From Bdellovibrionales bacterium (GTDB lineage Bacteria > Bdellovibrionota > Bdellovibrionia > Bdellovibrionales > UBA1609): a stretch of DNA of 51,042 nucleotides. This document shows positions 44,612 to 51,042 of the stretch, piece by piece. The position numbers and the translations under genes are program-made. The notes beneath the pieces are model-generated. The model had not been told where the DNA came from. It worked only from the letters and a program-made list of their open reading frames with translations, and made no database searches. Within the stretch, counting starts at the first letter, position 1. Each line of letters opens with the position of its first letter. The stretch is taken from positions 1-51,042 of the forward strand of contig JALZUS010000032.1 of NCBI GenBank assembly GCA_023299885.1, read 5' to 3'.

Positions 44612-45157
44612 ATGATATTATCAGACGGTACACTAGAAACAATGATTGCTAATAAAGAGCTCGTTGTAGAGCCTTTGCAAAAAGAATCCATACAGCCAGC
44701 CTCCATTGATTGCCATCTTGGTAATAACTTTCTAATTGTTGAAGATAGAAAAATGAATACTATCGAACTCGATCAAGAAATTATTTACAGAGAAATTGAA
44801 GCCGACGAAATTGTTATACCAGCGCAATCTTTTTTATTGGCTACTACCCAAGAGTATATCGAGCTCCCTGATAACCTCACTTCTTTTGTAGAAGGCAGAA
44901 GCTCTATTGGACGTATTGGACTGTTTATTCAGAATGCAGGCTGGGTGGACCCTGGTTTTAAAGGCCAAATTACTTTAGAGCTTTATAATGCTAATTCTTT
45001 ACCTATTCGCCTAAAAGCAGGCCGCAGAATTTGCCAACTCGTTTTTTGTAAAATGGATGAAAAAGCAAAAAAGCCTTACGCCGGCAAATACCAGGGGCAA
45101 AGAAACACAACCGGAAGCCGTGTTTTTAATGATTCGGAAGTAGGGTTAAACAAATAA
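44612..45157 (+). CDS. dcd: dCTP deaminase
   Basis: Deaminates dCTP to dUTP (some members also hydrolyse to dUMP) for thymidylate synthesis. The 181 residues have IQPASIDCHLGNNF, the catalytic and trimer motif EGRSSIGRIGLFIQNAGWVDPGFKGQITLEL (about 90-120) with its Glu, and the nucleotide-closing C-terminal end YQGQRNTTGSR. The TAA overlaps the ATG of the next gene by one base (TAATG), so translation is coupled. Confidence 0.95.
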   Translation: MILSDGTLETMIANKELVVEPLQKESIQPASIDCHLGNNFLIVEDRKMNTIELDQEIIYREIEADEIVIPAQSFLLATTQEYIELPDNLTSFVEGRSSIGRIGLFIQNAGWVDPGFKGQITLELYNANSLPIRLKAGRRICQLVFCKMDEKAKKPYAGKYQGQRNTTGSRVFNDSEVGLNK

Positions 45158-46200
45158 TGACATTACTTATCACATACGCCGTTGTTGCAGTTGTTGTTTC
45201 TTTTGTTTGTTCACTCATGGAGTCTGTACTTCTTTCGACATCACCTGCTTTTATCGAACTTAGTATTAAAAACAAAAGAAAATGTGGGCACTTATTAAAA
45301 AAACACAGAGATAATATTGAAAAACCATTAGCCGCTATTCTAAGCCTTAACACTATAGCCAATATGGTAGGCGCAACAGGAGTCGGCGCACAGGTTCAAA
45401 CCTTGTTTGGCAATTCAGCCTTAACCATGGCTTCTGCACTACTAACAATTGTGATTCTTATCTTTTCAGAAATTATTCCTAAAACATTAGGTGCAGTTTA
45501 CTGGAAAAAGTTAGCTCCTTTTTGCTCTTATTTTATTAACGGCTTAATTTATGCCCTGTACCCTTTTGTATTATTAGCACGTGGCGTTTCTAACCTAATG
45601 GGTAAAAATAAAAATAAGCATGTCACTCGTGAAGAAATGATAATGACAGCAGAAATTAGCGCTACTGAAGGTAGCATCGAGCATAAAGAAAAAAATATTA
45701 TTCAAAATTTACTTATGCTAAGTAACATCCCTGTCCATGAAGTGATGACACCTAGGTCAGTGATTACAGCTTATGATGCTACTTCAAAAGTTGATGATGT
45801 TGTTTCTGACGCTAAAAAAGTTAGATTTTCAAGGATTCCTATATATAAGGATACACTTGATAATGTAGTGGGCGTTATCCATAGGCATAAACTTTTAGAT
45901 GCTGTTTCTAACGATTTAGAAGAAACTACTTTAGATAAGTTTATGACAGACTTACACTCTGTCCCCGAAGAAATCTCTGTGGCGGCCGTTTTAGATCAGT
46001 TTTTAAAACGTAAAGAGCATATGTTCTTAGTGATTAGCGAGTATGGCAGCACAGTAGGTATTGTTACTTTAGAAGATGCTATTGAAACATTGCTAGGGGT
46101 TGAAATTGTCGATGAGTTTGACTCAGTAGAAGACATGCAAGCTTACGCCCTTGAAAAGTGGAAAGAACGTAAAACAAAGCTTCATAACGATAAGGCTTAA
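45157..46200 (+). CDS. CNNM/CorC-like membrane protein with CBS pair
   Basis: A 347-residue protein with an N-terminal CNNM (DUF21) transmembrane domain of about three to four helices (1-145; LSLNTIANMVGATGVG and FSEIIPKTLGAVYW are family motifs). A linker and a cytoplasmic CBS pair follow (HEVMTPRSVITAYDAT, FSRIPIYKDTLDNVVGVIHRH, and MFLVISEYGSTVGIVTLEDAIETLLG). Relatives are implicated in magnesium/divalent metal transport or resistance. The C-terminal CorC/HlyC extension is absent or very short. It is translated with dcd. Confidence 0.92.
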   Translation: MTLLITYAVVAVVVSFVCSLMESVLLSTSPAFIELSIKNKRKCGHLLKKHRDNIEKPLAAILSLNTIANMVGATGVGAQVQTLFGNSALTMASALLTIVILIFSEIIPKTLGAVYWKKLAPFCSYFINGLIYALYPFVLLARGVSNLMGKNKNKHVTREEMIMTAEISATEGSIEHKEKNIIQNLLMLSNIPVHEVMTPRSVITAYDATSKVDDVVSDAKKVRFSRIPIYKDTLDNVVGVIHRHKLLDAVSNDLEETTLDKFMTDLHSVPEEISVAAVLDQFLKRKEHMFLVISEYGSTVGIVTLEDAIETLLGVEIVDEFDSVEDMQAYALEKWKERKTKLHNDKA

Positions 46201-46259
46201 TAAACCTTTTTCATCTTTTGCTAATAGACAAATAACTTATCAAATGTTTATCTCTATTT

Positions 46260-46778
46260 ATGACAAAACAAGAACTCGCAAAAGCTTTATTTGAATGCTC
46301 TCACTTAACAGGTGAATTCCTATTACGTTCTGGGACCACCTCTCATGAATACTTTGATAAGTACCAATTCGAATCTCAACCTCACCTACTAACTGCAATA
46401 GCAAACCATATGAAAGCTTTACTCCCCACATGCGATGCACTAGCGGGTCTTGAAATGGGTGGCATACCAATAGCTACAGCCTTATCAATAGCTACTAATA
46501 CTCTGCAATGCCTTGTCCGCAAAGAGGCCAAAACTTATGGGACTTGCAAACTAGCAGAAGGTATAACTATTAAAAATAAAAATCTATGTATCATAGAAGA
46601 CGTAGTTACTACTGGTGGTCAGCTAATAAAAAGTGCTGAGCAGTTGCGTGAACGTGATGCTGTTATCACTAATGCCTTATGTGTTATTTATCGCGGGCCT
46701 AAAGACGCCGATCTCAATAACTTCTCTGGGTCTGGCATTAAACTAACCCCTCTGTTTACAGCAGATGATTTAAGGTAG
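46260..46778 (+). CDS. pyrE: Orotate phosphoribosyltransferase-like protein
   Basis: Converts orotate and PRPP to OMP in pyrimidine synthesis. The 172 residues have the N-terminal segment FECSHLTGEFLLRSG, a loop RKEAKTYGTCKLAEG (catalytic-loop region; a Tyr where many homologues have His), the PRPP-binding motif LCIIEDVVTTGGQLIKSA (about 103-120) and an unusually short C-terminus compared with the 190-215 residues of many PyrE proteins. The start at 46260 has only a weak ribosome-binding site. Confidence 0.82.
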   Translation: MTKQELAKALFECSHLTGEFLLRSGTTSHEYFDKYQFESQPHLLTAIANHMKALLPTCDALAGLEMGGIPIATALSIATNTLQCLVRKEAKTYGTCKLAEGITIKNKNLCIIEDVVTTGGQLIKSAEQLRERDAVITNALCVIYRGPKDADLNNFSGSGIKLTPLFTADDLR

Positions 46779-46979
46779 AGATCTATAATATGTACAAATC
46801 ATGGTGCTAAGCACCTCTAATTGCATTCTAGCTATTGGTAAATCACTAGGTAGTTATAGTGGGAACTGTTGCCTAATTCACAACAAATAATCTATTCTTT
46901 TAAGTTTTTCTTGTAAGTCACTAAAATTACTATGTAATTTATTGCTAATGTTTCGCAACAAAGTGCCGATAAGTCTAGC

Positions 46980-47723
46980 ATGACAGATACAAGTAAATTC
47001 TCTATATTTTTAATAAGTCAAAACCCCAACTTTATGAAGCCTTTTGAAGAGGGTCTTCGCGATAGCTATCAAACCTTTAGGCTAAAAGATACTGACGCTT
47101 ATCTTATTAAGGATAATCCTGCAAAAATTAAAATCGCTATCGTCGATGGAGATCTTTGCGGACAAGCCACTTCTAGCTTAAGAGAACAAAATAATTACAG
47201 CCAACTTGGCATTATCGTAACATCTAATATCGATGGTTTTTTCAAAGAAGAATTTGCATTTAATTCAGGAGCTGACTTCTTTTTAACTCAAGTAAGCACC
47301 TTTAAAACTTTGCAATTAAGAATTAAAACTATTGTTCAAAGAAACTTAGAAAAGCCTCAAACTTCTGGAAGTTTAGTTTCATCTAATAATACAAAAGAAA
47401 GCTCTATTACTTACAAAGGGCTAACTATCTTCCCTAATGATTTTATTGTTAAGGCTGAAGATAGAGTTATTAAAATTACACCTATGCAGTTTAGACTGTT
47501 AGTAAACTTTTTTGCTCATTCTGGACAATTATTATCTAGAGATTGGCTTAAGAAAAATATTTGGGAAGAGCAAGATATCTCTCTGCGCTCTATTGATGCT
47601 CAAGTGTCTAAACTAAAAAAGGCACTGCCAGAAGTAGCAGAAGGTATTATTAATATTTATGGTCGTGGTTACATCTTTAATATGGATGATGCAGACCAAA
47701 AATCCATTAAGCAAGCAGCATAG
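46980..47723 (+). CDS. OmpR-type response regulator with degenerate receiver
   Basis: A 247-residue DNA-binding protein. The C-terminal domain (about 145-235) is a winged helix of the OmpR/PhoB type: ITPMQFRLLVNFFAHSGQLLSRDWL, SLRSIDAQVSKLKKAL and the wing INIYGRGYIFN. The N-terminal receiver is recognisable (IAIVDGDLCG at the phosphorylation-site strand, GADFFLTQVSTFKTLQLRI at the end), but the acidic pair at the end of beta-1 is replaced by LISQNPNF and the usual KP is LTQVS without Lys. It may act without phosphorylation. The gene ends 21 bases before the VWA lipoprotein gene. Confidence 0.85.
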   Translation: MTDTSKFSIFLISQNPNFMKPFEEGLRDSYQTFRLKDTDAYLIKDNPAKIKIAIVDGDLCGQATSSLREQNNYSQLGIIVTSNIDGFFKEEFAFNSGADFFLTQVSTFKTLQLRIKTIVQRNLEKPQTSGSLVSSNNTKESSITYKGLTIFPNDFIVKAEDRVIKITPMQFRLLVNFFAHSGQLLSRDWLKKNIWEEQDISLRSIDAQVSKLKKALPEVAEGIINIYGRGYIFNMDDADQKSIKQAA

Positions 47724-47744
47724 GAAGCAGCAAAGGAAATACAA

Positions 47745-48848
47745 ATGAAAGCACTCATTATTAGCTCTATGATCGTCCTTGGTGGAGTATCATTACTTAT
47801 AAACTGTTCTGACGTAGACTTTAAACCTCTACCCTCTCAAGCCTGTGTAAACTTTAACTCTCAAGACGGAAGCAATTGTACAGTTGAAGCTGGTGGCCTT
47901 AACGATTTCACTTACTCAGCAGACACTTGTAAGACAGATATTTTATTTGTTGTAGATAACTCTGGGTCAATGTCGACAGAGCAGCAAAGGATGGCTCAAA
48001 GCTTTCCTAACTTTTTAGGTTCTATTGATGATATGGATTATCAAATTGCTGTCACAACAACAGATACAATTAATGACAATGGTCGCCTCCTTCCTTTTGG
48101 TAATGGCAGTAAGTTTATCGATAAAGGCACAAGCAACTCTGTTAGCCTTTTTGAAAACAATATCCGCAGAAGTGAAACAATTGCTTGTGACAATGGTGAT
48201 AGTGCTGCATGTGCAAGCAATGATGAACGTGGTATTTTCGCAGCCAACTTAGCAATTATGCAAGCACGTACCAGAGGCAACCTTAATACTTTTTTCAGAA
48301 GTGAGGCTCATTTAGCCGTTATCTTTTTATCAGATGAAGATGTAAGAGGTAATGGCGGAAGAGACGGAAAATTTTTATTAACTGAGCTCGATAAACCTGA
48401 TTCTTTAGTGAGTAATGTTACTTCACACTTAGGAACTCATAAAACACTAAGCGCCCACCCTATTGTCGTAACAAGTAACTCATGCCAAACAGTACAGTTA
48501 GCCCAAATTCCTAATCGTACAACCTTTGCAAGTAATGATATTTCTGGATTAACTTACTTAGAGTTTTTAACAGATTCTTCTCTAAGAGCTTCTGGCACAC
48601 TTACAAATGCCACTGCTGGCAATATATGCGCCAGCAACTATACATCAGAGCTTAATGGTATTGCTACGGGTATTGAAATTGCTTCTAGAAGTACACCACT
48701 AGCTTGTAACCCAAGAAACTTACAAGTGGTATATAATGGCAGTATACTTAATCAAAGTAACTACTCTATCTCTGCCACTAACGTACTTTCTTTAGTAAAT
48801 ATTAATAACTGTGGTCAGCTTGATATTAATTACCAATGTGGTCTTTAA
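47745..48848 (+). CDS. VWA (von Willebrand type A) domain lipoprotein
   Basis: A 367-residue lipoprotein with signal MKALIISSMIVLGGVSLLIN and the modified Cys at about 21. The VWA domain starts near 64 with the MIDAS motif FVVDNSGSMS (Asp71), continues with AVTTTDT and VIFLSDEDVRG, and is rich in cysteines (about ten) likely to form disulfides. A C-terminal beta domain (CNPRNLQVVYNGSILNQSNY) follows. It is anchored at the cell surface or periplasm and probably mediates binding. A ribosome-binding site (AAAGGAAA) precedes it; a terminator follows. Confidence 0.85.
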   Translation: MKALIISSMIVLGGVSLLINCSDVDFKPLPSQACVNFNSQDGSNCTVEAGGLNDFTYSADTCKTDILFVVDNSGSMSTEQQRMAQSFPNFLGSIDDMDYQIAVTTTDTINDNGRLLPFGNGSKFIDKGTSNSVSLFENNIRRSETIACDNGDSAACASNDERGIFAANLAIMQARTRGNLNTFFRSEAHLAVIFLSDEDVRGNGGRDGKFLLTELDKPDSLVSNVTSHLGTHKTLSAHPIVVTSNSCQTVQLAQIPNRTTFASNDISGLTYLEFLTDSSLRASGTLTNATAGNICASNYTSELNGIATGIEIASRSTPLACNPRNLQVVYNGSILNQSNYSISATNVLSLVNINNCGQLDINYQCGL

Positions 48849-48875
48849 TACGTTTTATTGGAATTTATCAAAAAC

Positions 48876-48906
48876 AAAAAAGAGAGCTCACAGGCTCTCT
48901 TTTTTT
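48876..48906 (+). terminator. Intrinsic terminator after the VWA lipoprotein gene
   Basis: AGAGAGC (48881-48887) pairs with GCTCTCT (48894-48900), loop TCACAG, followed by a T-run. The following 250 bases up to the next gene are very AT-rich, with no visible gene. Confidence 0.92.
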
Positions 48907-49152
48907 GTTTAGAGAAACCATCCTAGCTGCCCTATTTTATTTTTAGCTGTTCTTTTTTAGCTATTCTTTAGTGATTAATTTTCTTTAATTACTGTTTTCT
49001 ATTCCTCTTAAATTAATTGCTTATATTTTAAGTATGTTGTCTTTCAAAGCTTATTAAATAAAAGTTAAATAAGTGACAAGATTAAGGTCTTGGTTTCTCC
49101 TTCAGATATAAATTAATCACATCTGAATCTTTTTTAGATTAATATATAAATA

Positions 49153-49578
49153 ATGAAAAAAAATACTATTTCAGTTATTTATGCATTTTTGCTAGCAGCT
49201 TTATTGTCATTGCTAACTCTCTCTACCTATAAAATATTTTTTGAAGAAAAAAGCCAAGAGCAACTTTTACTTTCTTTATGGAAAAAAGACATACAACTTT
49301 TAAAACAATCAAACTACTTACCTAAAGAGTGGAACAGCATCAGCTCTTTAAAAGTTTACCCAAACACTCCAAAAGCAAAGGAATGGTTTAAGCTTATAAA
49401 ACCACCTATAAAAACAAATTCATCTGGCAGCAGCCAACTTGAACTACTTATTATTAGCTTTGAAAGTAATAATAAGCAAAAAGCTATTATTCAGTACGAC
49501 TTATTAGACCATAAGCAAAATGTTATATGGGAACTAGGCAGAACTTTTGAGCTAGGCCCAGTAAAAAAAACTAAATAA
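49153..49578 (+). CDS. Single-pass anchored protein, function unknown
   Basis: A 141-residue protein with an N-terminal membrane anchor (MKKNTISVIYAFLLAALLSLLTL) and a periplasmic domain of about 110 residues (LLKQSNYLPKEWNSISSLKV, KEWFKLIKPPIKTNSSGSS, LELLIISFESNN, KAIIQYDLLDHKQNVIWELGR). A mixed alpha/beta fold is suggested; no family is recognised. It is the first gene after the terminator at 48906 and is followed by the cupin gene 97 bases on. Confidence 0.6.
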   Translation: MKKNTISVIYAFLLAALLSLLTLSTYKIFFEEKSQEQLLLSLWKKDIQLLKQSNYLPKEWNSISSLKVYPNTPKAKEWFKLIKPPIKTNSSGSSQLELLIISFESNNKQKAIIQYDLLDHKQNVIWELGRTFELGPVKKTK

Positions 49579-49674
49579 AATGAACTCACATCATTAAGTA
49601 AAGATTAGTGTCACAGTGGTTATGAATATAATTAATTTACATATAAAGAAGTCTCTTAAAAGTTAGGAAATTTA

Positions 49675-50151
49675 ATGAAAAAGCCTTTTATTAATATTAA
49701 GGATCTTGAATACAAGCCCCATCAAGAAAATGACTTTTGCGAAAAATCAGCAGGGGTTAGCGAACTAATTGGCGCAAAAAAATTAGGTTATAATATAACT
49801 ATTGTACCCCCAGGCAAAAAAAGCTGCCCTTTTCACTGTCATTATATTACCGAAGAATTGTTTTTAATTCTTGAAGGTGTTGGGGTTTTAAGATTTGGTA
49901 GTAAAAAATATGACATTAAAGCTAACGATATTATTGCATGCCCTCCAGGAGGCCCTGAAGTAGCTCATCAAATTATAAATACTGGAAAAAAAGATTTAAA
50001 ATATTTTTCTTTAAGCACAAAACCTGATGATGATGTTTGTGTATACCCTGATTCAAACAAAGTTGGAGTCTATGTCGGAGCTAAAGAACAACGTTACAGA
50101 GCCCTATTTAAAAAAGATACTGATGTAGATTACTTCTTAGATGAAGAATAG
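49675..50151 (+). CDS. Cupin-domain protein
   Basis: A 158-residue single-cupin protein. The metal-binding motif 1 is FHCHYITEELFLILEGVG with His54, His56 and Glu60, followed by motif 2 with PPGGPEVAHQIIN (His98). The order G-x5-HxH-x3-E-x6-G fits classic small cupins, which include metal-dependent oxygenases and sugar or substrate sensors. The enzymatic activity cannot be named. It is followed by a long palindrome instead of a normal terminator. Confidence 0.8.
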   Translation: MKKPFINIKDLEYKPHQENDFCEKSAGVSELIGAKKLGYNITIVPPGKKSCPFHCHYITEELFLILEGVGVLRFGSKKYDIKANDIIACPPGGPEVAHQIINTGKKDLKYFSLSTKPDDDVCVYPDSNKVGVYVGAKEQRYRALFKKDTDVDYFLDEE

Positions 50152-50162
50152 TTTTTTTCATT

Positions 50163-50316
50163 TAAAATAAGCTGCCTAAGAAATAAATATTAAAGAACAG
50201 GTTTAGCGAGATCGTTGGCACTTTAACCGTGCAGCGCATGCACGGTTAAAGTGCTAATGCATGTTTGAGCGCAGAAGCTTGTTCTTTACTATTTATTTCT
50301 TAGACAACTTATTTTA
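50163..50316. repeat. 154-bp imperfect palindrome (long hairpin)
   Basis: Outer arms of about 42 bases (50163-50204 and 50275-50316, beginning TAAAATAAG) match in reverse complement with about five differences. A perfect inner 16-bp stem GCACTTTAACCGTGCA (50218-50233) pairs around a GCGC loop with its reverse complement. The segments between outer and inner stems differ in sequence. It sits between the cupin gene and the rrn terminator and could be a transcription barrier, a MITE-like relic or an RNA structure. Confidence 0.75.
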
Positions 50317-50319
50317 GAC

Positions 50320-50358
50320 AAAAAAAATCCGACTATACTTACGCATAATCGGATTTTA
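50320..50358 (-). terminator. rrn operon terminator
   Basis: On the minus strand, AAAATCCGA and TCGGATTTT form the stem of a hairpin with a central loop, followed by a run of T. It lies about ten bases after the 5S gene and ends the rRNA transcript. Confidence 0.85.
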
Positions 50359-50368
50359 AAAAAAAGGA

Positions 50369-50484
50369 GCTGGCATCGTGCTACTCTCCCACAGGGTCAC
50401 CCCTGCAATACCATCGCCGCTGACGGACTTAACTTCTGAGTTCGAAATGGGATCAGGTGTACCCCCGTCGCTATCAACACCAGC
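50369..50484 (-). rRNA. rrf: 5S ribosomal RNA
   Basis: A complete 5S rRNA of about 116 bases on the minus strand. The ends pair (GCTGGTGT with ATGCCAGC), and the conserved segments CCATTTCGAACTCAGAAG, CCGATGGTA-type (GGCGATGGTAT) and GAGAGTAGC are present. Boundaries are estimated from the terminal stem. Confidence 0.95.
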
Positions 50485-50638
50485 AAAAAAATTAAATACT
50501 TAACAAACAAAGCAAATGTAATAAAAACTATTAAACATATCAAAGAAATTAATTTTCATTATAAAAATTTTAGTAGCGTCTTTATTAATTCAAATCATTC
50601 TTAACAGGGATTAAATCCTTGTAAGATAATTTCTTACT
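50485..50638 (-). other. 23S-5S spacer
   Basis: About 150 AT-rich bases between the 5S and 23S genes. No tRNA gene or hairpin of note is visible. Confidence 0.7.

Positions 50639-51042
<404 letters not shown>

Overview
The window is AT-rich chromosomal DNA from a Gram-negative bacterium. It carries signal-peptide lipoproteins, small outer-membrane beta-barrel proteins, a TolC-type channel, SecDF/YajC and an incomplete 23S-5S rRNA operon. Several features suggest the Bdellovibrionota/Oligoflexia (former deltaproteobacteria): a CarD/CdnL-type regulator, an AgmX/PglI-like lipoprotein, an EF-G resembling the spirochaete/planctomycete/delta/mitochondrial EFG1 type, a tgt-yajC-secD-secF-recJ gene string and a MIDAS-type VWA lipoprotein. 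This placement is inference from gene content. No phage, transposase, integrase or CRISPR array is visible; almost everything looks like core chromosome with a scatter of secreted proteins of unknown function.

Layout. 1-5.8 kb: the 3' part of a sigma-70-like protein with a long coiled-coil tail, then a minus-strand gltX-cysS-uvrB group. 6-8.4 kb: a lipoprotein, a multi-pass membrane protein, a small exported protein and the CdnL regulator. 8.5-13.6 kb: a minus-strand fructose-bisphosphate aldolase, prolyl oligopeptidase lipoprotein and recG group, divergent from an Nfu-type Fe-S protein. 14.3-18.8 kb: an RND pump and a TolC partner with overlapping ends; the TolC gene appears to start at ATT, and no adaptor gene is present. 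18.9-27.2 kb: a long minus-strand run tgt, small membrane ORF, yajC, secD, secF, recJ, queC, DUF366, thioesterase, DoxX. 27.3-30 kb: msrA lipoprotein, an exported protein, queA, and a 57-codon gene.

30-36 kb: tRNA-Leu(GAG), a type IV pilin gene broken by a frameshift, several small exported or beta-barrel proteins, glucose-6-phosphate isomerase and a secreted endonuclease I. 36.2-38.7 kb: a GCS2-type carboxylate-amine ligase and an aspartoacylase/AstE-like zinc hydrolase, separated only by a TAA stop codon; this is the best candidate here for an undescribed small-molecule pathway. 38.7-42.2 kb: mscL, M32 carboxypeptidase and recQ on the minus strand. 42.4-48.9 kb: fusA, dcd, a CNNM/CorC-like protein, an orotate phosphoribosyltransferase, a degenerate response regulator and a VWA lipoprotein. 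49-51 kb: an anchored protein, a cupin, a 154-bp imperfect palindrome, then the rrn terminator, 5S and the 3' end of 23S on the minus strand.

Functional themes are translation and tRNA modification (gltX, cysS, fusA, tRNA-Leu, rRNA, and tgt/queA/queC for queuosine), DNA repair (uvrB, recG, recJ, recQ), protein export (yajC/secDF), and a surface/secreted set (pilin, VWA lipoprotein, nuclease, peptidases, RND-TolC). The main oddities are the frameshifted pilin, the ATT start codon, a GC-rich block of nested hairpins before the tRNA, and the long palindrome after the rRNA operon.
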